Origin: Amycolatopsis palatopharyngis
GTDB taxonomy: Bacteria > Actinomycetota > Actinomycetes > Mycobacteriales > Pseudonocardiaceae
DNA: 64,000 bases
Reading direction: 5' to 3'
Assembly (NCBI RefSeq): GCF_003385185.1
Contig: NZ_PQHZ01000031.1
Coordinates: 1 to 64,000 of the forward strand
Positions 49,951 to 57,692 of this stretch are shown piece by piece. How positions within the stretch are numbered: position 1 is the stretch's first letter; every line of letters starts with the position of its first letter. The position numbers and the translations under genes are program-made. The notes under the pieces were generated by a model, which saw only the letters and a program-made list of their open reading frames with translations, had not been told where the DNA came from and searched no databases.

Positions 49951-49972
49951 CGCACTTTCCCGGGAAAGTGCG
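49951..49972. repeat. Palindromic repeat (copy 3)
   Basis: A perfect 22-bp palindrome with core GCACTTTCCCGGGAAAGTGC. It ends two bases before the binding-protein stop codon. With copy 2 it lies where REP-like hairpins in other operons hold up 3' decay of the abundant binding-protein message. Confidence 0.9.
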
Positions 49973-49974
49973 GG

Positions 49975-50913
49975 TCAGGAGCCGGGGACCGAGCCGATCT
50001 CCGGCGGCTTCGGCGGCTCACCCGCGACGACCGTGCCGAGGGAGTCCTGCCACACCTGCTGCCAGATGCCCTCGTCCTGCAGCTTCTTCAGCCAGTCGTT
50101 GACGAACTGCTTGAACTGCTCGTCGCCGCGCTTGAGGCCGATCCCGTACGGATCACTGGTGAACGGCTCACCGACGATCTTGATCTTGTCGTTGAGCTGG
50201 GCGTTGGCCGCGAGCAGGGTGAGGTCCTGCACGTAGGCCTCGCCGCGGTTCTGCTCCAGTGCCTGCATGCACTCCGGGTCGGTACCGAACGTGACGATCT
50301 CGGCGTCCGGGGCGACCTCCTTGATCGCCTCGATGGCCGGCGTATTGGCCCCCGCGATCACCTTCTTGCCGTTGAGGTCGGCAGGTGAGTTGATGTCGTT
50401 GTTGTCCTTGACCGTTGCGATCGACTGACCGGAGATCAGGTACGGGCCGGCGAAGGCCACCTTCTCGGCGCGTTCGGGGGTGATCGTGTAGGTCTGGAAC
50501 ACCACGTCGACCGTGCTGTTCTGCAGCAGCGCCTCCCGGGTCTCGGAACCGGAGTTCACGATCTTGGCATTCGGCTCGCCGATGATGTACTTGGCGAGCA
50601 GTTTGCCCAGGGTGGCGTCGAAGCCTTCGGTCTCGCCCGTGGTCGGGTTCTGCTGGGAAAGCAGTGGTGCGTCGAGCGAGCCGCCGATCAGCATCTCGCC
50701 CCGCTGCTTGATCGCGGCGGCGGTGGGGCTCGCGGCGATCTCCGCCTCCCCGGCGACCGGAGCCTTGTCGAGCACGCTCTGCGCGGCCGACTGCTCGCCC
50801 GAGTCGCCGCCGGGTACGGCGGCACCACCGCCGGAGCACGCGCTCGCCGCTCCCAGGAGACCGGCAGCGCCGATCGCTGTGATCAGCCGCCGTGTCGAGA
50901 ACGCCAAAGTCAT
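49975..50913 (-). CDS. Glutamate-type ABC substrate-binding lipoprotein (GluB type)
   Basis: A 312-residue lipoprotein (GLLGAASACSG near the N-terminus) of the SBP_bac_3 family. FDATLGKLLAKYIIGEPNA, VDVVFQTYTITPERAEKVAF and SDPYGIGLKRGDEQFKQFVN are typical of glutamate-binding proteins. It is first in a gluB-gluC-gluD-like operon. The usual gluA ATPase gene, normally upstream, is missing; a 557-bp intergenic region replaces it. An ATPase encoded elsewhere may serve it. Confidence 0.88.
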   Translation of the reverse strand: MTLAFSTRRLITAIGAAGLLGAASACSGGGAAVPGGDSGEQSAAQSVLDKAPVAGEAEIAASPTAAAIKQRGEMLIGGSLDAPLLSQQNPTTGETEGFDATLGKLLAKYIIGEPNAKIVNSGSETREALLQNSTVDVVFQTYTITPERAEKVAFAGPYLISGQSIATVKDNNDINSPADLNGKKVIAGANTPAIEAIKEVAPDAEIVTFGTDPECMQALEQNRGEAYVQDLTLLAANAQLNDKIKIVGEPFTSDPYGIGLKRGDEQFKQFVNDWLKKLQDEGIWQQVWQDSLGTVVAGEPPKPPEIGSVPGS

Positions 50914-51469
50914 CGGAGCCGTCCTTTCGCCTGTGTCGGGCACCTCGTACGTCGTTCCGGGATAGCTACTCGGGGTAGTAGTCCGACCACACCGGCACTT
51001 GCCCTTTCGGGTGAGACGCGCAGAAGTTGTGAGGCGAAGAATGGTCCAGACGACCATGATCGTCAAGCGGTAACCGGCAAGCTGTCCGGTGAGTGGTTGC
51101 CCCTCCTCGGTGGCCGAAGGCGCCGTCCGTCGTCCCAATATCTGGGAACATTGAGCTGGAGATGCAGTGATTCAGCTTTCCGTCCGCGCGGGATTTTTCG
51201 CCTGTCGTCTACAATCCGTAGAGGGGTGGTCCCCCGCGTGGGTGGTCCGTTCGATGGAGGGAATATCCTCGGACTTCCCTTTCGGGCAGCCAGTCGATAG
51301 CCTCAACGTCCAATCGGGTGACCCATGTGTATTAATCGCGTTCGGTGTCGACTCGGCCAGCATTCGGTGATTGGTCTCAACCACTGGTGGGCCTGGTCCG
51401 CCGAGAACTCTCGGGTGTGGGAAGCCGGGTGCCACAGGCTGCTGACCTCGGATCGGAAGGAATAGGTTC
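50914..51469. other. 556-bp intergenic region
   Basis: Lies between the divergent GluB-type gene and the conservon kinase and must hold both promoters. It is more AT-rich near 51120-51330 than its surroundings. I see no open frame with a ribosome site, no tRNA and no strong hairpin. A GGAAGGAA ribosome site for the kinase is present at 51458-51465. Confidence 0.6.
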
Positions 51470-54400
51470 GTGCCCGACCTCGCGGGCGGGGAGCGTCGCA
51501 ACGCGACGTCCTCGATGGAACCTGAAGTCGCGGAGAGTAAGGAGACGGCTACTTCCGATAGGCCGAACGGGCTAGGTTCGCTGGCCAACTGGCCGTTGCG
51601 GGCGAAACTCGTCGCCGCCTTCCTCCTGCCGACCATCGCGGCGATCTTTCTCGCTGGGCTGCGTGTCTACGACGGCTTCGAGGACACCGGCGTCTACGAG
51701 CGCGCGGAGCAGCGCATCGAGATCGCGGAGAAGGTCGCCGCGGTAGTCGACAAGATGCAGGTCGAGCGAGAGACCATGTCGGCCTGGATCGTCTCCGGCA
51801 GGCCTGGTGACCGCGTGGGGCTGGACGCCCAGATCTCGCGGTCAGACGCCGAGGCGAATGCTCTCCGATCGGCGTCGGACGCCGTCGAGGACCTGGGCGA
51901 CCAGAGCACGACCGAGCTGTACCAGCAGGCGATCGCCCGGCTCGACGGCCTGGGCGAACTGCGGGTGTCGGCGAGGGACGCCGAGTTCCCCGCGTCCGCC
52001 GTGGTCATCTCCTACACCGGCGTGATCGACGCCTTGCTCGGTGTGTCCGACCAGTTCGGAGCCGACGTCACGGACAAGGGCCTGCAGGATCGGCACGAGG
52101 CACTGAGTGCGCTGGCGCACGCCAAGGAGTACTCCGCGCAGCAGAACGCCTACCTGCACAACGCCGCGATCCGCGGTGAGTACGAGCCCGCCGAGCTGGA
52201 AGGCATCGTCTCCGCCGAGTCGAACCTGGTCTCGGCGATCGACAGTTTCACCGAAGCGGCCACCCCGGAGCACCGGCAGCTGTACTCCAACACGGTGGCG
52301 GGCGACGAGGTCGCGCAGCGGTTCCAGCTGCAGGAGCTGTCGCTGCAGCGCGCCGCGGCCGGACTGCCGCTGGACATCGATCCCGGCGCGGTCGCCCGCA
52401 CCTCCGTCGTGACGCTGGACCTCGTCCGCGACGTCGAGATCGCGATGCTCTCCGACGCGGGTGGCTATACCGGCGGTCTGCTCTCCTCGGTACAGCGTGA
52501 CGTGATCATCACCTCCGCGTTGCTGGTCGCAGGCCTGCTGCTGGCCCTCGCGCTCATGTTCATCGTCGCTCGTTCCCTGCTGCGCCCGCTGCGGATCCTG
52601 CGGACGAACGCATTGCAGGTGGCCGAGAAGCACCTGCCGGAAGCGGTGGACCGGATCATGCGTGAATCCGATCCGACGGCAGCGGCGGAGCGGGCCATCG
52701 ACCCGGTCCCGGTGCGGACCACGGAGGAGATCGGCCAGGTCGCCAGGGCGTTCGACGTCGTGCACGGGCAGGCCGTGCGCCTGGCGGCCGAGCAGGCGCT
52801 GCTGCGGGAGAACGTCAACGGCATTTTCGTGAACCTGTCCCGCCGCAGCCAGCGGCTCGTCGAGCGGCAGCTAGGCGTGATCGACCGGCTGGAGGCCGAC
52901 GAGCAGGATCCGGACCAGCTGGCGAGCCTGTTCGAGCTCGACCACCTCGCCACCCGGCTACGCCGAAACGGGGAGAGCCTGCTCGTGCTCTCCGGCGCAG
53001 GACTCGCCAAGTCGGTGCCCCGCCCGGTTCCCGCGGCGGACGTCATCGGTGCCGCGGTGTCGGAGATCGAGCAGTACGCCAGGGTCGAGATCGGCGTCGT
53101 CCCGGACGTGACCGTGCAGGGGCTGACGATTCACGACCTCGTGCATGTGCTGGCCGAGTTGCTGGACAACGCGACCTACTTCTCCGAGCCCGAGACGAAG
53201 GTCAGCGTGCGGGCCGTGGTGACCAGGCGCAAGGCACTGGCCATCCAGATCACCGACCGCGGTGTCGGGATGAACGAGCAGCAGGTCGCCGAGGCGAACC
53301 GCAGGCTCGCCGACCCGCCGGACCTGGACGTTTCGGTGACCCGCAGGATGGGCCTTTACGTGGTGGCGCGGCTGGCCCAGCGGCACGGGATCGAGGTCCG
53401 GCTCAGGGAGAACGAGGACATCGACGGCGGCGTTATCGCCCGCGTCGTGGTGCCTGCCGAACTGCTCGCCGATGCGCCGAGTACCGAACAGGTACGCCGG
53501 ATCCAGGCAGCGGAGGCAGCCCGCCCTCAGGAGGACGAGGACCTGCGCACGCTTCCGCCGGTCGAAAACACCGGCCAGCCTCCCTCCTGGCCAGAGCCAG
53601 AGCCCGAGCCGGCCACGCAGAGCGGCGGCCTCGTGGCGCTGGAACAGCCGATCAGCCTGGACGACCTGGTGGGCGGATCGGCAAGCGCCGCAGGGCCGTT
53701 CCTCAGCTCCGGCCCCGAGCCCGCACCACGAGCGGAGCCCGCTCCGGAACCGGAGCCCGGTTACCCGGGCGGGGAGACCGGATGGCCCGTTGCCGAGCCA
53801 CCGGCCGAGGCCGAGTATCCCGAGGACGTGCCCGCCGAGCCGAGGCCGAGCGAGGCCGAGACCTCTTACCTGCTCGCACTGCCCAAGCACGAGCCCCGGT
53901 ACGTGCCCGTCGCGCCGGAACGGCCTGAACCGGAGAGCGAGCACAACGGCGGCAGCGCATTGGACGACGACGTTCCGACGCGGCGCCTGCCGATCTATCA
54001 ATCGGTGCTCTCCAGATGGTTCAGCGAGGGTGGCGATCAGCCGCAACCGGAGGAAGCCGGTCCGCAAGCCGAGGCCGAGGAGGTGGCCGTGGAGCAACCG
54101 GAACAGGCCCATCGGGCCGAAGAGACCGAAGTGGCCGAAGGCTGGGGGGCGGCGACCGGCAACGGCTGGCAGGCCGCGCAGGCGCTGCTGGAATCCAAGG
54201 ACGAGGAGATCACCCCGGCCGGTCTGCCAAAGCGCGTTCCCAATGCCTATCTTGTTCCCGGCTCGGTCGGGCAGAGTGCGGGCAGCGCGTTCACCGACAC
54301 CACCTCGGGCAAGCCAGGGCAGGGAGCGATCGCCCGGTCCGCCGCGGCGGCTCGGAGCCGTATGGTGAGTTTCCAGCGTGGCTACCAGAGCGGGCGCCAT

Positions 54401-54496
54401 GCACTGAGGGAGTCGCCGGCCGAGGCTCACGAACGTGACGCCGTCGGTGTCAACGGTGCGAGTGATCGATCGGCCGAGTACGGGGTGGAGGAGTGA
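51470..54496 (+). CDS. NIT-domain sensor kinase, conservon CvnA
   Basis: A 1008-residue membrane kinase, the first gene of a conservon. The first helix (KLVAAFLLPTIAAIFLAGLR) is followed by a NIT sensor (about 70-330), a second helix (VIITSALLVAGLLLALALMF), HAMP and a dimerisation helix with LFELDHLATRLRRNGES. HATPase_c shows ELLDNATYF and DRGVGM. The long Pro/Glu-rich tail (over 350 residues) likely contacts partners. GTG start after GGAAGGAA. It signals through the roadblock/GTPase set that follows rather than a response regulator. It is about 110 residues longer than the kinase at 45063. Confidence 0.9.
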   Translation: MPDLAGGERRNATSSMEPEVAESKETATSDRPNGLGSLANWPLRAKLVAAFLLPTIAAIFLAGLRVYDGFEDTGVYERAEQRIEIAEKVAAVVDKMQVERETMSAWIVSGRPGDRVGLDAQISRSDAEANALRSASDAVEDLGDQSTTELYQQAIARLDGLGELRVSARDAEFPASAVVISYTGVIDALLGVSDQFGADVTDKGLQDRHEALSALAHAKEYSAQQNAYLHNAAIRGEYEPAELEGIVSAESNLVSAIDSFTEAATPEHRQLYSNTVAGDEVAQRFQLQELSLQRAAAGLPLDIDPGAVARTSVVTLDLVRDVEIAMLSDAGGYTGGLLSSVQRDVIITSALLVAGLLLALALMFIVARSLLRPLRILRTNALQVAEKHLPEAVDRIMRESDPTAAAERAIDPVPVRTTEEIGQVARAFDVVHGQAVRLAAEQALLRENVNGIFVNLSRRSQRLVERQLGVIDRLEADEQDPDQLASLFELDHLATRLRRNGESLLVLSGAGLAKSVPRPVPAADVIGAAVSEIEQYARVEIGVVPDVTVQGLTIHDLVHVLAELLDNATYFSEPETKVSVRAVVTRRKALAIQITDRGVGMNEQQVAEANRRLADPPDLDVSVTRRMGLYVVARLAQRHGIEVRLRENEDIDGGVIARVVVPAELLADAPSTEQVRRIQAAEAARPQEDEDLRTLPPVENTGQPPSWPEPEPEPATQSGGLVALEQPISLDDLVGGSASAAGPFLSSGPEPAPRAEPAPEPEPGYPGGETGWPVAEPPAEAEYPEDVPAEPRPSEAETSYLLALPKHEPRYVPVAPERPEPESEHNGGSALDDDVPTRRLPIYQSVLSRWFSEGGDQPQPEEAGPQAEAEEVAVEQPEQAHRAEETEVAEGWGAATGNGWQAAQALLESKDEEITPAGLPKRVPNAYLVPGSVGQSAGSAFTDTTSGKPGQGAIARSAAAARSRMVSFQRGYQSGRHALRESPAEAHERDAVGVNGASDRSAEYGVEE

Positions 54497-54554
54497 TCGT
54501 GAACGGGAATCCATCGCGGTATCGGGAAACGGCACACGGTTGGGGAAGGACACA

Positions 54555-55016
54555 GTGACCAGGGCGGGTTCCGCACAGCCGAACGGATCGAAACCACAAG
54601 GCGGTTCCGGTTCACAGGGCAATTTCGCTTGGCTCATCACCGATTTCGTGCATCGGGTTCCCGGTGCGGCGCACGCCGTCGTCGTCTCGGCCGACGGCCT
54701 GCTGCTCGCCGCTTCGAAGGGGCTGCCGAAGGACAGAGCCGACCAGCTGGCCGCGGTCGCCTCGGGCCTGACCAGCCTCGCGCGGGGCGCGGCTCAGGTC
54801 TTCGAGGGTGGCACGGTGGCGCAGACCGTGGTCGAGATGGCCAACGGTTTCCTGTTCCTGATGTCGGTATCGGACGGTTCGTGCCTCGCGGTGCTCGGTT
54901 CGCCGGACAGCGATATCGGCTTGGTGGTGTACGAGATGACGCTGCTGGTCGACCGGGTCGGTCAGCAGATGACACCTGAGCTGCGTGCGCAACTACAGGG
55001 CGCGGTTCGACGGTGA
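54555..55016 (+). CDS. Roadblock/LC7 protein, conservon CvnB
   Basis: A 153-residue roadblock/LC7 protein, the GTPase-regulator component of the conservon. The fold pattern is NFAWLITDFVHRVPGAAHAV, VSADGLLLAASKGLPKDRAD and ANGFLFLMSVSDGSCLAVLG. The GTG start follows GGGGAAGGACACA. In Streptomyces such proteins form part of the membrane-proximal complex with CvnA and CvnD. The unfolded first 30 residues are Gly/Ser-rich. An alternative upstream start at 54435 would overlap the kinase gene. Confidence 0.92.
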   Translation: MTRAGSAQPNGSKPQGGSGSQGNFAWLITDFVHRVPGAAHAVVVSADGLLLAASKGLPKDRADQLAAVASGLTSLARGAAQVFEGGTVAQTVVEMANGFLFLMSVSDGSCLAVLGSPDSDIGLVVYEMTLLVDRVGQQMTPELRAQLQGAVRR

Positions 55017-55049
55017 CGCCAGGCGGCGTCGGGCACTGAGGAGAGGAAT

Positions 55050-55814
55050 GTGGACTCAGGGCGTTCGCGGAGCGGGCGATGGCTCGATGACCAGACCGGC
55101 CCGTGGCCTGGAGAGGCCGACAACGAGCGGGCCGGTGGCAGGCGTGCCCGTCGCAGGGCTGCCCGGGTGGCAGACGTCGAGGCGGAGCGAGCTCAGGTCA
55201 TGGTGAACGAGGACTGGCTACACCATCCGGATCACGGAACGGGCCGTGATCCGGCGGAGTTCGACGTGACGGACTTCCGGGATCGCCTGCTCAGCGGGCC
55301 GAACTCGGAGCTTTACGGTGTCTCCAGCGGCAGGGACGCCTACGGTGCGGAAACCGGTGAGTTCACCGCGTTCGACGAACGCCCCGCCGAGTCCTCGGCG
55401 GAGCTGTCGTACCCGTCGATGCCCTCGTTTCCCTCGTTGCCGAGGCAGGCTGACGGGGAGTACCAGGAGGAGACCTCCTCCGGGCTGGTGCGGCCGTACT
55501 TCCGCACCCGCGGCCGGACAAGGCCGAGTTACGACCTCGCGATCGAGGCGCTCGTGCAGACGAGTGAGCGGGGCAGGGTGCTCGAGCGGGTCCGGGTACC
55601 GGAACACCGCTCCATCTGCGATCTGTGCCTGGACACTCGCTCGGTCGCCGAGGTAGCCGCGCTGCTGCGATTGCCGCTCGGCGTGGTGCGGGTCCTGGTT
55701 GGTGATGTTGCTGGTCTCGGGCTGGTTCTCGTGCATTCCGCGAACACCGCGGTGGGCGACCGGCCGAGTATCGAGTTCATGGAGAGGGTGCTCAGTGGGC
55801 TTCGGAGAATTTGA
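55050..55814 (+). CDS. DUF742 protein, conservon CvnC
   Basis: A 254-residue DUF742 protein, longer than the usual 120 or so. The C-terminal domain (about 145-254) has LVRPYFRTRGRTRPSYDLAI, SICDLCLDTRSVAEVAALLR and PLGVVRVLVGDVAGLGLV, a helix-turn-helix-like pattern. The N-terminal 140 residues are an additional acidic, Ser/Pro-rich region absent from the second copy at 57183. GTG start after AGGAGAGGA. The last 20 bases overlap the GTPase gene. Confidence 0.92.
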   Translation: MDSGRSRSGRWLDDQTGPWPGEADNERAGGRRARRRAARVADVEAERAQVMVNEDWLHHPDHGTGRDPAEFDVTDFRDRLLSGPNSELYGVSSGRDAYGAETGEFTAFDERPAESSAELSYPSMPSFPSLPRQADGEYQEETSSGLVRPYFRTRGRTRPSYDLAIEALVQTSERGRVLERVRVPEHRSICDLCLDTRSVAEVAALLRLPLGVVRVLVGDVAGLGLVLVHSANTAVGDRPSIEFMERVLSGLRRI

Positions 55815-56403
55815 CTCCGACGCGAACACGTCGGCGGCGGCGGGACCGACCTCATCGGCCAAGATCGTGGTGGCGGGCGGGTTTGGCGTCGGCAAGACCA
55901 CGCTCGTCGGTGCGGTCTCCGAGATCGACCCGCTGACCACGGAGGCCTCGATGACCGAGGCCAGCGTCTCGGTCGACGACGTGTCGGCCACCCCGAACAA
56001 GACGACGACCACCGTCGCCATGGACTTCGGCCGGATCTCGCTGGACTCCGACCTGGTCCTGTACGTGTTCGGTACGCCGGGCCAGCACCGGTTCTGGTTC
56101 ATGTGGGACGACCTGACACTCGGCGCCATCGGCGCGGTCGTGCTGGTGGACACCCGGCGCCTTTCGGACGCCTTCCCCTCGATCGACTTCTTCGAGAACC
56201 GGAAGTTGCCCTATGTCGTGGCCATCAACTGCTTCGATCGTCTGCTGCACCATCAGATCGAGGACGTACGACATGCGTTGACGATTTCCAACTCGGTGCC
56301 GATCATGGCCTGTGACGCGCGGGACCGGGATTCGGCGAAGCAGGTGCTGATCTCGGTGGTGCAGCACGCGATCGCTCACGACTCCGCGCTGCAGGCAGGC
56401 TGA
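55795..56403 (+). CDS. Conservon GTPase CvnD
   Basis: A 202-residue Ras-like GTPase. The P-loop is GGFGVGKTTLV (about 23-33), the switch region has FGTPGQHRFWFMW in place of DxxG, and NCFD stands where NKxD normally is. Similar deviations occur in other conservon GTPases, which relate to MglA. GTG 55795 is chosen because the frame opens cleanly after GGAGAGG. It likely cycles with the roadblock protein. Confidence 0.9.
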   Translation: MGFGEFDSDANTSAAAGPTSSAKIVVAGGFGVGKTTLVGAVSEIDPLTTEASMTEASVSVDDVSATPNKTTTTVAMDFGRISLDSDLVLYVFGTPGQHRFWFMWDDLTLGAIGAVVLVDTRRLSDAFPSIDFFENRKLPYVVAINCFDRLLHHQIEDVRHALTISNSVPIMACDARDRDSAKQVLISVVQHAIAHDSALQAG

Positions 56404-56758
56404 GCGGAAAGTGGTCTAGATCTCCTTTCGGGTGCCGCCGTTGGGGTGAACTCCGCCAAGATCACATATTCGTGGTGGAGGTGGCTCCGGTCCGTCTTTT
56501 CGGTCATCCCGGTCGGGTGACCACACGTACGGCGATGCCCGGTGGTCGGACCCATCCGGTATTGGTGACCTGCTGATTCGTCTTCCGGGGTGCTTTGGGC
56601 GCTCTACCTGTCCCAGTATTCGGACACCAACGAGGGACGCGGACCGCGCTGGGCCGTGTACCGAGGGTGGTGGACGCGGCCAGGTGAGCAGGCTCGACAG
56701 GCTCGACAGGGCGAATAGTCTTGCGCCTGGAATCCCAAACCGGGTAGCAGGAGGGACA
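56404..56758. other. 355-bp intergenic region
   Basis: Separates the conservon GTPase from the second roadblock gene. It contains the duplicated 9-mer GCTCGACAG (56692-56709) and a CAGGAGGGACA ribosome site at its end. No additional gene with a credible start was seen. A promoter for the second roadblock/DUF742 pair is expected here. Confidence 0.6.
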
Positions 56759-57178
56759 GTGACGGCTTTCGCCCAGCAATCGGGCAGTTTCGGCTGGCTC
56801 ATCACCGACTTCGTGCGCCGGGTTCCCGGTGCCGCCCACGCGGTGGTCGTGTCGGCCGACGGACTGCTGCTGGCCGGATCCGACGGGTTGCCGCAGGACC
56901 GGGCCGAGCAACTGTCAGCCGTGGCATCCGGGCTGATCAGCCTCACGCAGGGTGCCGCACGGTGCTTCGAGGCGGGGCAGGTGAACCAGACCGTCGTGGA
57001 GATGGACCGTGGCTACCTGTTCCTGATGTCCATCAGTGATGGCTCCTGTCTTTCCGTGCTCGCCGCCCCGACCAGTGACATCGGCACGGTCGCCTACGAG
57101 ATGACATTGCTGGTGGAACGAGTCGGCGAGCAGATGACGCCGGAGTTGCGTGCACAACTCCAGGGCGGTGTGCGGTAG
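56759..57178 (+). CDS. Second roadblock/LC7 protein (CvnB type)
   Basis: A 139-residue roadblock protein close to the conservon copy (shared VPGAAHAVVVSADGLLLA and TPELRAQLQG). GTG start after CAGGAGGGACA. It pairs with the DUF742 gene that follows; no kinase or GTPase is attached. It may feed the orphan kinase at 45063 (speculation). Confidence 0.9.
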   Translation: MTAFAQQSGSFGWLITDFVRRVPGAAHAVVVSADGLLLAGSDGLPQDRAEQLSAVASGLISLTQGAARCFEAGQVNQTVVEMDRGYLFLMSISDGSCLSVLAAPTSDIGTVAYEMTLLVERVGEQMTPELRAQLQGGVR

Positions 57179-57182
57179 CCGG

Positions 57183-57542
57183 ATGAGATCACCGCGACGG
57201 GATCGGTACCGCTCCATGGTGCGGCCGTACACCCGAACAGGAGGACGCACGCGGCCCGGCCGCGACCTCGCGATGGAGGCATTGGTCTCAACCAGTGAGA
57301 GTGGTCGCTGTGGTGAAGCCCGCTCCGTCGAGCACAAAGGCATCTGCGACCTTTGCGTGGAGACCAGGTCGGTCGCCGAGGTTGCCGCGCACCTCGGCCT
57401 GCCGCTCGGCGTGGTGAAGGTGCTCGTCGGCGACCTCGCGGAGGCAGGCCTCGTGCGGATCCAGGAACCGAGCCTGCTCTTCGGCGACCGCACGTCGCTG
57501 GAGTTCATGGAGCGCGTCCTCGACGGCCTCCGCGCCCTCTGA
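57183..57542 (+). CDS. Second DUF742 protein (CvnC type)
   Basis: A 119-residue DUF742 protein of normal length: MVRPYTRTGGRTRPGRDLAM, GICDLCVETRSVAEVAAHLG and PLGVVKVLVGDLAEAGLVRI. ATG 57183 lies four bases after the roadblock stop. It lacks the long N-terminal extension of the first copy, so it looks like the ancestral form (inference). The palindrome cluster follows. Confidence 0.9.
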   Translation: MRSPRRDRYRSMVRPYTRTGGRTRPGRDLAMEALVSTSESGRCGEARSVEHKGICDLCVETRSVAEVAAHLGLPLGVVKVLVGDLAEAGLVRIQEPSLLFGDRTSLEFMERVLDGLRAL

Positions 57543-57555
57543 CCCCGCCCCCCAA

Positions 57556-57667
57556 CCGCACTTTCCCGGGAAAGCGCGGTAAGCGGCGTGTGCAAGTACC
57601 GCGCTTTCCCGGGAAAGTGCGATGGCAGGCGTGTGCAAGTACCGCGCTTTCCCGGGAAAGTGCGATG
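57556..57667. repeat. Three palindromic repeats, two in a 43-bp direct repeat (copies 4-6)
   Basis: Copy 4 (57556-57579, one mismatch), copy 5 (57600-57621) and copy 6 (57643-57664) share the TTTCCCGGGAAA core. Copies 5 and 6 sit in identical 40-base blocks starting at 57585 and 57628. They fill the gap between convergent genes ending at 57542 and 57693 and could act as a shared terminator. Confidence 0.9.
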
Positions 57668-57692
57668 TTGGGGCGGGGGGGGGCGTGGTGGG

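Noticed and set aside
49888..49972. LexA-type or other repressor operator role for the palindromes
   Set aside because: Most copies lie at gene 3' ends or between convergent genes rather than in promoters, which argues against operators, although one copy is near a start.
57556..57667. CRISPR-like array
   Set aside because: Only two identical 40-base blocks three bases apart, each with an internal palindrome; no unique spacers and no cas genes.
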